A stretch of 64,000 nucleotides of DNA from Marvinbryantia formatexigens (GCA_021771035.1 JAETPU010000013.1:1-64000), one strand, 5' to 3'; numbered from the stretch's first letter, positions 37,533-48,182 are shown. Translations and numbers: made by a program. The notes: generated from the sequence alone by a model not told the origin.

Positions 37533-37763
37533 TTACTGCGCAATATACGGGGCAATTTCAGCGAGGAAAGCGTCGCAGTCGTCACTGTGGATGGTTACAT
37601 CGATCGGCTTGGAAAGATCAAGGCTGAAAATACCCATGATAGACTTGCCGTCTACGGAATAACGCCCGGAGATCAAATCCACGTCAAACTCGTACTTGGA
37701 CACGATATTAACGAAGGTTTTCACATCGTTAATGGCCAGGAGCTGAATCTTAACATTTTTCAT
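37533..37763 (-). CDS. HPr-like protein lacking the catalytic histidine
   Basis: 76 residues aligning with HPr, the phosphocarrier of the sugar phosphotransferase system. The region around regulatory Ser46 is kept (VDGKSIMGIFSLDLSKPIDV), as is SKYEFDVDL. The active-site His15 loop (GxHARPA) is replaced by AINDVKTF. It cannot carry phosphate like HPr and might act like Crh, a regulatory paralogue, through the serine. The ATG at 37763 has ggagg 8 bases upstream, and a near-consensus promoter lies at 37847–37875. It is a single-gene unit closed by a terminator. Confidence 0.85.
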   Translation of the reverse strand: MKNVKIQLLAINDVKTFVNIVSKYEFDVDLISGRYSVDGKSIMGIFSLDLSKPIDVTIHSDDCDAFLAEIAPYIAQ

Positions 37764-37846
37764 TTTGCATTCCTCCAATTCATTATTTGGTGCTGCTCAG
37801 CGTGCATCCTGCTGGGAAGCGCGCCCAACAATATCACCATAACTAT

Positions 37847-37875
37847 ACTATAACAGCCGCCAAGTTTTTCGTCAA
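37847..37875 (-). promoter_or_regulatory. Sigma-A-type promoter of the HPr-like gene
   Basis: On the minus strand, TTGACG (37870–37875), a 17-base spacer, then TATAGT (37847–37852), about 85 bases ahead of the start. Confidence 0.8.
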
Positions 37876-38096
37876 CTGCTAATTGTATTCATTAAAAAAA
37901 TTGAGTATAATTGTATTAAAATGAGTGGATTCCAGGCAATAGAATCCGTCATTTTTTCGGCAAAAAATGGATAAATTATGTCCTCACATTTTCCATCGGG
38001 AACCAGTCTCCACTCAGGGGTTCCCGGCCTGTTTCACCGAATGCGGAAAGGAAGGAAGCCTGCGCTTTTTAAAGGAAGCTGCAAGGCCATCAGAGA

Positions 38097-39389
38097 ATGA
38101 GAGCTGCTTTTTATACACTGGGCTGCAAGGTCAACCAATATGAGACGGAAATTCTCATGCAGCGCTTTGGCGCGGCCGGGTTCGATATTGTCTCCCACCG
38201 GGATCCTGCGGATGTCTTTGTCATCAATTCCTGCACGGTGACCGGCACGTCCGATCAAAAAACACGGCAGGTGCTGCGGCGTCTGCGGCGGGAAAATCCC
38301 GGGGCTGTTTTAGCCCTAACGGGATGTTTTCCCCAGGCCTTTCCGAAGGATGCCCAATCCTTAAAGGAAGCGGATGTGATAACCGGCGCCCGCCACCGGG
38401 GAGAACTCTTGGATGCGGTACAGGAATTCTTTGTCACCCGCCGGCAGGTGGTGCGCATCATCCCCCACGATGCCGGGGAACCATTTGAGCCCATGCGGGC
38501 CAACCATTTCCTGGAGAGGACCCGCGCCTTCATCAAAATTGAGGACGGCTGCGATCGGTACTGCTCCTACTGTATTATTCCCACAGCGCGCGGCCCTATA
38601 CGCTCCAAGCCCCTGGAAGATTTACAAGCCGAGCTGGCGGATTTAGTAACCGCCGGATACCAGGAATTTGTTTTATCGGGGATCAACCTCTCCTCCTACG
38701 GCAGGGAATGGGGCCTGCGCCTGGTTCACGCCGTCCAGGCCGCCTGTCAGGTGCCCGGCGTCATGCGGGTGCGCCTGGGTTCCCTGGAGCCGGAGCTCCT
38801 CACCCGGGAGGATATCCGCCGTATGGCGGCTCTGCCCCAGTTCTGCCCCCAATTCCACCTGTCGCTGCAGAGTGGGTGTGACGCCACGCTGCGCCGGATG
38901 AACCGGCACTACAACGGGGAGGAATATCTGCAGATTGTGCAGGATATCCGCGCCGTATTCCCGGACGCCTCCATCACCACCGACGTTATGGTTGGCTTTC
39001 CCGGCGAAACGGATGAGGAATTTGCGGAATCCCTGCGTTTTGTTGAAAAACTGGGGCTTGCCAAGGCCCATGTATTCGCCTACTCCCGCCGGCCCGGCAC
39101 CCGCGCCGACAGGATGGAAAACCAGGTTTCCCGTTCGGTGAAGGAGGCGCGCAGCGCCAAAATGATTGCCCTCACCGATGAGAGCCGCCGCCGCTTCCTG
39201 CTCCAGCAGGTGTCAAGCGTACAGGAAGTGCTCTTTGAGTCGGCGGTCTCTGAGCATATCTATGAAGGATATACCAAAAATTATACCCCTGTGCGCCTGG
39301 CGTCCGCTGAAAATTTGCAGGGTCAGCTTAAAAAAGTCCGGCTGAATGCTGTGGAAGCGGACTTCTGCATCGGGATATTGGAAGAGTAA
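38097..39389 (+). CDS. mtaB: tRNA t6A37 methylthiotransferase MtaB
   Basis: Radical-SAM methylthiotransferase converting t6A to ms2t6A at position 37 of ANN-decoding tRNAs. 430 residues. The N-terminal UPF0004 domain contributes three cysteines (TLGCKVNQYE, NSCTVT, TGCFPQ), and the radical-SAM cluster is GCDRYCSYCIIPTARGP (C-X3-C-X2-C). The C-terminus is a TRAM-like domain (EGYTKNYTPVRLASAENLQG). The pattern LGCKVNQYE distinguishes MtaB from MiaB. No strong ribosome site is apparent (aaaggaagctgcaagg lies rather far upstream). purL follows on the same strand after 146 bases. Confidence 0.95.
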   Translation: MRAAFYTLGCKVNQYETEILMQRFGAAGFDIVSHRDPADVFVINSCTVTGTSDQKTRQVLRRLRRENPGAVLALTGCFPQAFPKDAQSLKEADVITGARHRGELLDAVQEFFVTRRQVVRIIPHDAGEPFEPMRANHFLERTRAFIKIEDGCDRYCSYCIIPTARGPIRSKPLEDLQAELADLVTAGYQEFVLSGINLSSYGREWGLRLVHAVQAACQVPGVMRVRLGSLEPELLTREDIRRMAALPQFCPQFHLSLQSGCDATLRRMNRHYNGEEYLQIVQDIRAVFPDASITTDVMVGFPGETDEEFAESLRFVEKLGLAKAHVFAYSRRPGTRADRMENQVSRSVKEARSAKMIALTDESRRRFLLQQVSSVQEVLFESAVSEHIYEGYTKNYTPVRLASAENLQGQLKKVRLNAVEADFCIGILEE

Positions 39390-39535
39390 CCCCAGGGGAA
39401 CTCCCCTTTCAGGATAAAACCGGAATCCTCCGGAAAATTTTTGATTGGCACACCGCTTACATCAAGTCAAACTTGGTCGCCGCTGGGGCTTTCTTCCATG
39501 CGGGGCTTTCAAAAGGGAAAGGAAAGGTTATCAGA

Positions 39536-42500
39536 ATGGCAGTTTATCGGATTTTTGTGGAAAAGAAGAGGGACTTTGCCGTTGAGGCGGCCTCCGTACT
39601 CTCAGACCTGCACCAGTCGCTGGGTCTCTCCAATTTGCAGCGCGTCCGTATTATCAACCGCTATGATGTGGAGAATATCGACTCCCGGGACTTCCGCGCG
39701 GCGCGCAGCACCGTGTTTTCTGAGCCTCAGGTAGACGATACCTATGACGAAATGCCCGAGGCCGAGGGCGCGCGGGTGTTTGCCGTGGAATTTCTCCCCG
39801 GCCAGTTCGATCAGCGGGCCGACTCCTGCGAGCAGTGCATCCAGTTTTCCACTCAGAAGGATCGCCCTACCGTGCGCACCGCCAAGATCTATGTGCTGGA
39901 GGGTATGATCAGCGATGAGGAATTTGAAAAAATTAAAAATTACCTGATTAACCCTGTGGAGTGCCGCCAGGCCTCCTTGGAAAAGCCCCAGACCCTGGCC
40001 GCAGACTACACCATCCCCACCACCGTGGAGACCCTCACCGGCTTTACACAGAAAACACGGGAGGAACTGGCGGACTTCATCAGTTCTTACGGCCTGGCCA
40101 TGGATCTGGACGATATCCAGTTCTGTCAGGATTACTTTAAAAATGAAGAAAAGCGGGATCCCACCATCACGGAGATCCGCATGATCGACACCTATTGGTC
40201 CGACCACTGCCGGCACACCACCTTCCTCACCAACATCGACAGCGCCGATATCGAGCCGGAGTATGTGGCGCAGACCTATGGGGAATACCTGTCCTGGCGT
40301 AAGGAGCTGGGCCGGGAGCACAAGCCGGTCACCCTCATGGATTTGGCCACCATCGGCGCGAAAATTCTGCGCAAGCAGGGCTGCCTCAACGATTTGGACG
40401 AGTCCGAGGAGATCAACGCCTGCTCCGTACGCATCGATGTGGACGCCGACGGCGAGACCATCCCCTATCTGCTGATGTTCAAAAACGAGACCCATAACCA
40501 CCCCACGGAGATTGAGCCCTTCGGTGGCGCCGCCACCTGCCTGGGCGGGGCTATCCGCGACCCGCTGTCCGGACGCTCCTATGTGTATCAGGCCATGCGC
40601 GTCACCGGCGCCGGCAATCCCCTGACCCCCTTTGAAAAGACGCTCAAGGGCAAACTGCCTCAGAAAAAAATCGTCACCACCGCGGCGGGCGGCTACAGCT
40701 CCTACGGCAACCAGATCGGCCTTGCCACCGGGCACGTGGCCGAGGTCTACCACGACGGCTATGTGGCGAAGCGCATGGAAATCGGCGCCGTGGTGGGCGC
40801 TGCTCCGGCTGAAAATGTGGTGCGCGAGGTTCCCTCCCCGTCCGATATCGTCATCCTGCTGGGCGGGCGCACCGGGCGGGACGGCTGCGGCGGCGCCACC
40901 GGTTCCTCCAAATCCCATACGCTGGAATCCCTGGAAACCTGCGGCGCCGAGGTGCAGAAGGGCAACGCCCCCGAGGAGCGCAAGCTGCAAAGGCTCTTCC
41001 GCAATCCCCAGGTCACCCGGATGATTAAACGCTGCAACGACTTCGGCGCAGGCGGCGTATCCGTTGCCATCGGCGAATTGGCGGATGGGTTGTTCATCAA
41101 CCTGGACAAGGTTCCCAAGAAATATGACGGCCTGGACGGCACCGAGCTGGCCATCAGCGAATCCCAGGAGCGTATGGCGGTAGTGGTGCGCAAAGAGGAT
41201 GTCCAGCGCTTTATTGCACAGGCCCAGAAGGAAAATCTGGAAGCCACTGTGGTGGCCGAGGTACGCCAGGAGCCCCGCCTGGAGATGGATTGGAACGGCA
41301 ACCGGATTGTCAGCCTGTCCCGTGAATTTTTAAATTCCAACGGCGCTCCCAAGCACACCAGCATCCGCGTGTCCGCCCCGCAGCTGCACACCCGCGGCAG
41401 TGAGAAAACGGATATGGCAAGCCGCTTCCGGGAGCTGGCGGGCAATTTGAATGTGTGCTCCCAGAAGGGCCTGGTGGAGCGCTTTGATTCCACCATCGGC
41501 GCCAACACGGTACTGATGCCCTTCGGCGGCAAGTACCAGCTCACGCCTGCCCAGGCCATGGCGGCTAAGGTTCCTGTTTTGGGCGCCAGCACCACCACCT
41601 GTTCCCTGATGGGCTGGGGCTTTAACCCGGATATCTCCAGCGGCAGCCCCTATCACGGCGCCATGCTGGCGGTCATTGAATCCGTGGCGAAAATCGTTGC
41701 GGCAGGCGGCAGCTACCACAAGTGCTGGCTGACTTTCCAGGAATATTTTGAGCGCACCCAGAATAACCCCACCCGCTGGGGTAAGCCCTTTGCGGCTCTG
41801 CTGGGCGCTCTCAAGGCACAGCTGGAACTGAAAATCGCCTCCATCGGCGGTAAGGACTCCATGTCCGGCACCTTTGAGGATATCGACGTCCCCCCCACCC
41901 TGGTCTCCTTTGCGGTATCCGTGGCCAAAACCGGGAACATTGCCACTCCTGAGCTGAAAGCCCCCGGCCATGTGCTGGGGTATCTGGCTCCCCAATACGA
42001 GGAAAACGGCCTTCCCTGCTTTGAAAGCGTACGCCGGGTATTTGATACCATCGAGGCGCTCGTGGCCCAGAAAAAAGCCAAGGCGGTATGGACCATCGGT
42101 TATGGCGGCATTGCCGAGGGCATCATGAAGATGAGTTTCGGCAACCGTATCGGTGTCACTCTGGAAAATTCCTCTGTCGATCTGTTTAGTCCCACCTATG
42201 GCGCTTTTATCGTAGAGCTTGAGGCGCCCTGCCAGGAGCTCCAGGTTCTGGGGCATACCTGTGAGGATTACGCCGTCACGCTTCCCGACGGCACCCGCCT
42301 GGATTTGACTGAGCTTCAAACGGTATGGGAATCCAAATTGGAACCGGTATTCCCCTGCAATATTCCTACCCCGAAGCTGGCGGTGCAGTCCTTCTCCTAT
42401 GTGGCGGATAAGCACGCCGCGCCCGCGGTGAAACTTGCCAAACCCCAGGTGCTCATCCCGGTGTTCCCGGGAACCAACTGCGAATATGACACTGCCCGCC

Positions 42501-43240
42501 GGTTTGAATTGGCGGGGGCTCGCCCGGAAATCTTTGTCATCCGCAACCTGTCCTCCTCCGCCATTGAGGAGAGCGTGCAGGAGATGGTCCGCCTGATCGG
42601 CAGCAGCCAGATTATCGCCCTGCCCGGCGGCTTCTCCGGCGGCGACGAGCCCGAGGGCTCCGGAAAGTTCATCACCGCCTTCTTCCGCAATCCCGCTGTT
42701 AAGGATGCGGTCCATGAGCTCTTAAAGAACCGGGACGGCCTGATGTGCGGCATCTGCAACGGCTTCCAGGCTTTGGTGAAGCTGGGCCTGGTGCCCTTCG
42801 GCGAAATTGTGGAAATGGACGCCACCTGTCCCACTCTCACCTATAACAACATCGGGCGTCACCAGTCCATGCTGGTGCACACCCGGGTGGCCTCCAACAA
42901 ATCTCCCTGGTTCATGCACAGCCAGGTGGGCGAAGTGCACACGGTGGCCATCTCCCACGGCGAAGGAAAATTCGTCGCCAGCGAGGAGTGGATTCAGAGA
43001 ATGGCCTCCAATGGGCAGATTGCCACACAGTATGTGGATTTGGCGGGAACTCCCACCATGGATATCCGCTTTAACCCCAATGGATCGGTCCAGGCCATCG
43101 AGGGCATTACCTCTGAGGACGGGCGCATCCTGGGCAAGATGGGGCACTCCGAGCGAATCGGCGAGGGCCTGTACCAGAATGTTCCCGGCAGCTTCGACCA
43201 GAAGATTTTCCAGGGGGCTGTGGACTATTTCCGTGGCTAA
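39536..43240 (+). CDS. purL: Phosphoribosylformylglycinamidine synthase, single chain
   Basis: Fourth step of purine synthesis: FGAR, glutamine and ATP to FGAM. 1234 residues, the fused form used by many Clostridia in place of PurS/PurL/PurQ. Near residue 200 comes the ATP-grasp-like PurM fold entry (TYWSDHCRHTTFLTNI), then FKNETHNHPTEIEPFGGAAT and the repeat GGKDSMSGTFEDIDVPPT. The glutaminase domain is at the C-terminus with the nucleophile in GICNGFQALVKLG and FPGTNCEYDTARRFELAGA. The ATG at 39536 has ggaaagg upstream; the frame is open to 39473. No other pur genes are nearby. I found no purine riboswitch in the 146-base leader. A terminator follows. Confidence 0.97.
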   Translation: MAVYRIFVEKKRDFAVEAASVLSDLHQSLGLSNLQRVRIINRYDVENIDSRDFRAARSTVFSEPQVDDTYDEMPEAEGARVFAVEFLPGQFDQRADSCEQCIQFSTQKDRPTVRTAKIYVLEGMISDEEFEKIKNYLINPVECRQASLEKPQTLAADYTIPTTVETLTGFTQKTREELADFISSYGLAMDLDDIQFCQDYFKNEEKRDPTITEIRMIDTYWSDHCRHTTFLTNIDSADIEPEYVAQTYGEYLSWRKELGREHKPVTLMDLATIGAKILRKQGCLNDLDESEEINACSVRIDVDADGETIPYLLMFKNETHNHPTEIEPFGGAATCLGGAIRDPLSGRSYVYQAMRVTGAGNPLTPFEKTLKGKLPQKKIVTTAAGGYSSYGNQIGLATGHVAEVYHDGYVAKRMEIGAVVGAAPAENVVREVPSPSDIVILLGGRTGRDGCGGATGSSKSHTLESLETCGAEVQKGNAPEERKLQRLFRNPQVTRMIKRCNDFGAGGVSVAIGELADGLFINLDKVPKKYDGLDGTELAISESQERMAVVVRKEDVQRFIAQAQKENLEATVVAEVRQEPRLEMDWNGNRIVSLSREFLNSNGAPKHTSIRVSAPQLHTRGSEKTDMASRFRELAGNLNVCSQKGLVERFDSTIGANTVLMPFGGKYQLTPAQAMAAKVPVLGASTTTCSLMGWGFNPDISSGSPYHGAMLAVIESVAKIVAAGGSYHKCWLTFQEYFERTQNNPTRWGKPFAALLGALKAQLELKIASIGGKDSMSGTFEDIDVPPTLVSFAVSVAKTGNIATPELKAPGHVLGYLAPQYEENGLPCFESVRRVFDTIEALVAQKKAKAVWTIGYGGIAEGIMKMSFGNRIGVTLENSSVDLFSPTYGAFIVELEAPCQELQVLGHTCEDYAVTLPDGTRLDLTELQTVWESKLEPVFPCNIPTPKLAVQSFSYVADKHAAPAVKLAKPQVLIPVFPGTNCEYDTARRFELAGARPEIFVIRNLSSSAIEESVQEMVRLIGSSQIIALPGGFSGGDEPEGSGKFITAFFRNPAVKDAVHELLKNRDGLMCGICNGFQALVKLGLVPFGEIVEMDATCPTLTYNNIGRHQSMLVHTRVASNKSPWFMHSQVGEVHTVAISHGEGKFVASEEWIQRMASNGQIATQYVDLAGTPTMDIRFNPNGSVQAIEGITSEDGRILGKMGHSERIGEGLYQNVPGSFDQKIFQGAVDYFRG

Positions 43241-43350
43241 TCCTTCTTAAACTTAACAAATCCTTGGAATCCAGGGCGGATACCGGCTGCGAAAGCTGAC
43301 GGCAGCCGGGTATGCAAGCCCTGCGGCCCGTATTGTTTCAAAAAAGGACA

Positions 43351-43382
43351 AAGGACACTGTTAAAAACAGTGTCCTTTTTTG
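43351..43382 (+). terminator. Terminator of purL
   Basis: Stem aaggacactgtt/aacagtgtcctt with an AAAA-type loop and a run of six T, 110 bases after the stop. Confidence 0.93.
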
Positions 43383-43637
43383 GTTTTCGGGTGCACAGCC
43401 TCCAAAAAACGGCAGCATGGCCCAGCCTATCCACCGGCGCGCCCCGAACGCCCCGAACCGGTATAAAACCGCCGACATAAATAGAGGCTATTTTCCGCAG
43501 AACCCGGAGCATCGGCGCCGCCTTACCGGTTCAAAACAAAAGCCGCAAGCGGTCTAAGCCACGCGCTGGCCCCTGTGCCGTGCCGGTATCCGAAGCCCAA
43601 TGTCTTTCATTGAGAGGCCTTTTTTGCCGCCGTCCCG

Positions 43638-45098
43638 CTAGTGTTTTTGCGGAATCCGGATCTTCTCAGCGTCCTGGAACCGGTATACTTTTACTAAATT
43701 GTTCTTTACACGCACCAGGATAGCCCGGTAACAGTCCGCCATTGTGTCCGCAAAGGAATCCGTGTTCCCCTCACGTAACTGCCCAAGCCCTTCAATGACC
43801 TTCTTATTGATCTGAGAAAGTACATTCTGCCTGGACGGATAGTATGCAAAATGATGCCCCCATCCAAGAAGGCGGCTGGTCTGAACCAAGATAACCCGCA
43901 GAGGAGCCAGTGTGGTGTGTTTCACGATGGCCTCAAATATCTCTGCCAAAGGAATCGAACCCGGAGCAGCAAATCTGTCCGCCAACCGGTCCAATTCCTC
44001 TCCGGTGAACCGCTTTGCCGCCGAAACCGCGGGACGAATCACCAGTACCATCAGCTGCAGGGCGTGAAGGTACCGCAATGCCTTTTCCACATATCCGGAG
44101 TTCAGGGCCAGCTGATACAGTTTCGTGCCGTCCGGTTCTATTACAACAGTCCCTTTCCCATTGAAGGTTTTAACAAACCCTCTTTGTTCCAGCTCGGACA
44201 GCGCCTTTCTGACAGTCGATAACGAGACGCCGTACCGGCCGGCCAGCTGTTTTTCATACGGCAGATATGTTCCAACGGCATATTCCCCAAGGCCGATTTT
44301 CATGTTCAGGTCATCGACAATTTTCGAGTAGTAGTAATCCTGTCCACGCATCGGGTTCCAGGAAAACGGCGTCCCCGTTTGTACAGGAATTTCAGGCATA
44401 GTGCCCGCCAGTTCCTGTAACGTACTTTCAATGGAATCCGCGAGACGTTGATACATTCTGGAAAGCTCACTGCACATTATCCGCGGATCACTGCCCTTCA
44501 AGGTGTCGATAACCGCGCGGGTCTGCTCTGCCGGATTCTGCGAAAGGTGTTTTGCAAAACAAGGGCACTCCTCTATAAAAAAGGCGAGTTTATTGTAAAG
44601 GCCGAATGTGGAATAGAGTTCGCTGAACAATGAATTACCGCCTATTTTTAAAATATCATATCCCAATTTTGACGGCAGCCGCCATCCGCCCAGGGAATGC
44701 CGCATCCGCAGCACTTTCATTGCCTGTTTATAATGGGGCATAATCTCCACATCACAGCCCTGCAGGGAGAAAACCAGCAAAGGCGGCAGTATCAAAGCAA
44801 AGGTCTGGTATACCTGCAAAATGCCATCCCTGTGTTTTAAAATCTCAAGGGCAGCGTTCGATGGGCCGGGTCCATTCTTCCCTTTGGCAGCTACCGGCGC
44901 AAGGCGGGGCCGAATTTCAATCAGTCCTTCTTCCCGTAATGTGTCAAAAACGCGGTTTATCGTATACCTGCTCACATGAAATTGATCGCACAGCATTCTG
45001 GAGGACGGCAGGGTGCTTCCGGGAAGTAGTATCCCATCCAATATTTCCTTCTTAATTTCATCATAGACAAATTGAAACTTCGTTTCCTGCGGGTTCAT
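43638..45098 (-). CDS. Regulator with two GntR-type winged-helix domains
   Basis: 486 residues. An N-terminal GntR-type winged helix (FVYDEIKKEILDGILLPGST, PSSRMLCDQFHVSRYTINRV) is followed by a helical region. A second complete GntR domain lies at about residues 240–310 (YAVGTYLPYEKQLAGRYGVS, STVRKALSELEQRGFVKTF). The helical C-terminal ~150 residues may bind a ligand but fit no family I know securely. Usual GntR regulators have one DNA-binding domain. It is divergent from the hybrid histidine kinase at 45390; the shared 290-base gap holds a palindromic repeat. Ribosome site gagaggagg supports the start. Confidence 0.87.
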   Translation of the reverse strand: MNPQETKFQFVYDEIKKEILDGILLPGSTLPSSRMLCDQFHVSRYTINRVFDTLREEGLIEIRPRLAPVAAKGKNGPGPSNAALEILKHRDGILQVYQTFALILPPLLVFSLQGCDVEIMPHYKQAMKVLRMRHSLGGWRLPSKLGYDILKIGGNSLFSELYSTFGLYNKLAFFIEECPCFAKHLSQNPAEQTRAVIDTLKGSDPRIMCSELSRMYQRLADSIESTLQELAGTMPEIPVQTGTPFSWNPMRGQDYYYSKIVDDLNMKIGLGEYAVGTYLPYEKQLAGRYGVSLSTVRKALSELEQRGFVKTFNGKGTVVIEPDGTKLYQLALNSGYVEKALRYLHALQLMVLVIRPAVSAAKRFTGEELDRLADRFAAPGSIPLAEIFEAIVKHTTLAPLRVILVQTSRLLGWGHHFAYYPSRQNVLSQINKKVIEGLGQLREGNTDSFADTMADCYRAILVRVKNNLVKVYRFQDAEKIRIPQKH

Positions 45099-45129
45099 AC
45101 TGCCTCCTCTCCCCCACTGCCAATGATGT

Positions 45130-45245
45130 CAAAAGCTCCTGACAGAACCGGGGGTTTTTTGCGCTTTGCCAAACACCGGCCATCCCTTCGGGCCGGTGAG
45201 CAAAACTCCACAATGTTCGCGGCTTCTGCGAACATTGTACCATGA
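45130..45245. repeat. Single copy of the palindromic repeat family
   Basis: Same elements as the 33.2 kb array: gccaaacaccggcc, a ccggccatcccttcgggccgg hairpin, caaaactcc, then atgttcgcggcttctgcgaacat and tgtacca. It lies in the divergent gap between the GntR-type regulator and the kinase. Hairpin arms differ in sequence from the 33 kb copies but keep pairing. Confidence 0.8.
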
Positions 45246-45307
45246 TTTACCACCATTGTCAGCACAAAAATGCCCCAACCTATTTGCACCCCTTACCAAT
45301 ATTGTTG

Positions 45308-45337
45308 TTGCCATCCGGCAAGAACAGCCTTTATAAT
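45308..45337 (+). promoter_or_regulatory. Candidate promoter of the hybrid kinase gene
   Basis: TTGCCA (45308–45313), an 18-base spacer, then TATAAT (45332–45337), 52 bases ahead of the kinase start. Confidence 0.65.
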
Positions 45338-45389
45338 AAAAAGTAAGTATGAATGAGAATTTTAAGGGCTTCCGGGGGGAATAACGTCA

Positions 45390-47954
45390 ATGGAAACCAG
45401 TAAACAAAAGAATTCTACCACGCGTTTTCTGATATACAGCTTCATTGGGCTTTTGATCTTTAGTATTATTATTTTCAGCCTGCTTGGAATTTATATCGGC
45501 CAAAAAAGCAAAACCGCCGTTTATGAAATCGGAGAAATCTATATGTCTGGAATGAATGATCAGATGTCCAGGCACTTCGAAACTGTCATTAAACTGCGTT
45601 TTAGCCAGGCCAGAGGCATTGTCTCCGTTGTTCCGGCCGATGATGCCGATGATTATGATCCACACAAGCTGTATGAGGAACTTGCTTACCGGGCACAGGT
45701 CAGGGATTTTAGCTATCTGGCGCTCTGCTCCGCCCAGGGGGACTTTGAAATGCTGTATGGGCAGTCAATCCAGCCGCTGAATCCGCAGCCCTTTGTGGAG
45801 GCCCTGCTGCAGGGGGAGCAGCGAGTTGCGGTAGGCGTTGATTCTCAGGGAAACGAAGTAGTTTTGTTTGGCGTCGGCGCCGCCTATCCCATGCGCAATG
45901 GCGGCAGGAGCACCGGGCTCATAGCAGCCGTTCCGCTGAAATATATTACGGATTTTCTGTCCTTAGAGGATGAAAAACAGCTGATGAGCTATTTTATAAT
46001 CAGGCCGGACGGCAGTTTTGTCATCCAAAGCCCCAACACGGAATACGCCCCCTTCTTTGAACAGCTGCGCATACATCTCAATTCCCAAAGCACCCAAGCA
46101 CCTGCTGACAGCTCCCTTATAAAATTCGGTGACGCGATAAAAAGCCATGGGGAATCCGCCGCCGCATTTCAAACAAGCGGTGAAGAGTGTCAGATTTACG
46201 GTATCCCCTTGCCCTATTCTGAGTGGTATTTGGTATCGGTCATGCCCTACAGCGCCCTGGACAATTCCATCAGCACCCTGAGCGGCCAGCGTGCGCTTAT
46301 CACCCTGCTGTCCTGTGCCTCTGTTTTACTTCTTCTGACGCTGATTTTTCTTCGGTACTTCTCCATGACCCGTTTACAGCTCAATGAATTGGCAAGGGCA
46401 CGCCAGTCGGCCCTGGAAGCGAACCGAGCCAAAAGCGAATTCTTAGCCAATATGAGCCATGATATCCGTACGCCCATGAACGCAATTGTAGGCATGACCG
46501 CCATTGCCGCAGCCCATATCGATGATTCCAAGCAGGTCCAGAACTGCCTGAAAAAGATTACGCTGTCCAGTAAACACCTGTTGGGTTTAATTAATGACGT
46601 TTTGGATATGTCTAAAATTGAAAGCGGCAAATTCACAATTACGGATGAGCAGATTTCGTTGAAGGAAGTTGTCGAAGGAATCGTGAATATTATGCAGCCC
46701 CAGATCCGGACAAAAAGACAGGCCTTCGATATCCATGTGGAAAATATCTTCACAGAAAATGTCTGGTGCGATGGCGTACGCCTCAACCAGGTTTTGCTCA
46801 ACCTCCTGTCCAACGCGGTCAAATATACGCCGGAGGGCGGTTTCATACAGTTATCCCTCTGTGAAGAAGCCTCCCCCAAAGGGGAAAATTATGTCCGAAT
46901 CCATATCAGCGTCAAGGACAATGGAATCGGGATGTCCCCGGAATTCCTGAAACGGATCTACGAGTCCTACAGCCGTGCCGATGGAGCCAGAGTACATAAA
47001 ACCGAGGGCGCCGGTTTGGGAATGGCGATTACAAAATATATTGTGGACGCCATGCAGGGAACCATCGACATCCAAAGCGAACTCGAAAAAGGTACCGAAT
47101 TCCGCCTGACCTTTGATTTTGAAAAAGCGTCTGAAATGGAAGTGGATATGGTCCTGCCCTCTTGGAATATGCTGATAGTTGACGATGACGAACTCCTGTG
47201 CAGGACGGCGGCACAAACCCTCAAATCCATCGGAATCAGCGCAGAATACACGTTAAGCGGAGAAAAGGCGATGGATCTGGTAATCCAGCATCACAAAAAC
47301 AGAGAGGATTATCAAATTATCCTGCTGGATTGGAAGCTCCCCGGTATGAATGGAATTCAGCTTGCAAAAGAGATCCGGCGCAGCCTGGAAGATGACGTGC
47401 CGATCCTGCTGATTTCTGCGTATGACTGGAGCGAATTCGAAGCGGAGGCCCGGGAAGCGGGGATCAGCGGTTTTATATCCAAGCCCCTTTTCCGCTCCAC
47501 GCTGTACCACTCGCTGCGCCAGTACATGGATCCCCAAACTCAACACAGCCAAACCATCAGTCATAATGCCGATCTGCGGGGGCGCCGCATCCTGCTTGCC
47601 GAGGATAATGAGCTCAACTGGGAGGTGGCAAGGGAATTGCTGTCTGACCTGGGCGCGCAGCTGGATTGGGCGGAAGACGGCCGGCTTTGCCTGGAAAAAT
47701 TCCAACAGTCACCGCAGGGGTATTATGACGCCGTTCTCATGGATATCCGTATGCCCCACATGACAGGCTATGATGCCGCCAAGGCCATTCGGAAGCTGAA
47801 TCACCCCGATGCCCGGTGCGTCCCGATTATCGCCATGAGTGCGGACGCTTTTTCGGATGATATCCAGCGTTGCCTGGATTGCGGCATGAACGCCCACATC
47901 GCAAAGCCTATCGATATCGTGGAATTGACCCGCACGTTAAAAAAATATTTGTGA
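45390..47954 (+). CDS. Membrane hybrid histidine kinase with two receivers
   Basis: 854 residues. Membrane segment 1 ([20 protein letters not shown]), an extracytoplasmic sensor of ~280 residues, and membrane segment 2 ([19 protein letters not shown]). Then a HisKA domain with [20 protein letters not shown] and a HATPase domain ([33 protein letters not shown]). Two receivers follow, with [11 protein letters not shown] and [15 protein letters not shown] as phospho-Asp sites and SKP/AKP lysines. There is no separate output domain, so signalling must go through a phosphotransfer protein, a partner regulator, or the receivers themselves. It is divergent from the double-GntR regulator and 230 bases upstream of a second hybrid kinase. 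Confidence 0.93.
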   Translation: METSKQKNSTTRFLIYSFIGLLIFSIIIFSLLGIYIGQKSKTAVYEIGEIYMSGMNDQMSRHFETVIKLRFSQARGIVSVVPADDADDYDPHKLYEELAYRAQVRDFSYLALCSAQGDFEMLYGQSIQPLNPQPFVEALLQGEQRVAVGVDSQGNEVVLFGVGAAYPMRNGGRSTGLIAAVPLKYITDFLSLEDEKQLMSYFIIRPDGSFVIQSPNTEYAPFFEQLRIHLNSQSTQAPADSSLIKFGDAIKSHGESAAAFQTSGEECQIYGIPLPYSEWYLVSVMPYSALDNSISTLSGQRALITLLSCASVLLLLTLIFLRYFSMTRLQLNELARARQSALEANRAKSEFLANMSHDIRTPMNAIVGMTAIAAAHIDDSKQVQNCLKKITLSSKHLLGLINDVLDMSKIESGKFTITDEQISLKEVVEGIVNIMQPQIRTKRQAFDIHVENIFTENVWCDGVRLNQVLLNLLSNAVKYTPEGGFIQLSLCEEASPKGENYVRIHISVKDNGIGMSPEFLKRIYESYSRADGARVHKTEGAGLGMAITKYIVDAMQGTIDIQSELEKGTEFRLTFDFEKASEMEVDMVLPSWNMLIVDDDELLCRTAAQTLKSIGISAEYTLSGEKAMDLVIQHHKNREDYQIILLDWKLPGMNGIQLAKEIRRSLEDDVPILLISAYDWSEFEAEAREAGISGFISKPLFRSTLYHSLRQYMDPQTQHSQTISHNADLRGRRILLAEDNELNWEVARELLSDLGAQLDWAEDGRLCLEKFQQSPQGYYDAVLMDIRMPHMTGYDAAKAIRKLNHPDARCVPIIAMSADAFSDDIQRCLDCGMNAHIAKPIDIVELTRTLKKYL

Positions 47955-48182
47955 ACCTGACCCCAGCTTTCAGGCGCGTGCCATCCGGCACGCGCTTTTC
48001 GTTTTACTTGCATATCCCGCCGGCGCCGCCTTGGGAAATCTTTTGCCGAAATTTGTTTCAAATTATGATTTTTCCTGTATAATAAAAGGGAAAAGTCATC
48101 CCCCGGGAAAAACACATGGTCCGCCGCCAAAACGCCGCTGCGGCTCAGCCGTGTTATGTAACGGGAAACGATAAAAAAGGCG

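Noticed and set aside
39390-39535. Purine riboswitch ahead of purL
   Set aside because: The 146-base leader lacks the conserved loop sequences of the purine aptamer; only short hairpins are seen.
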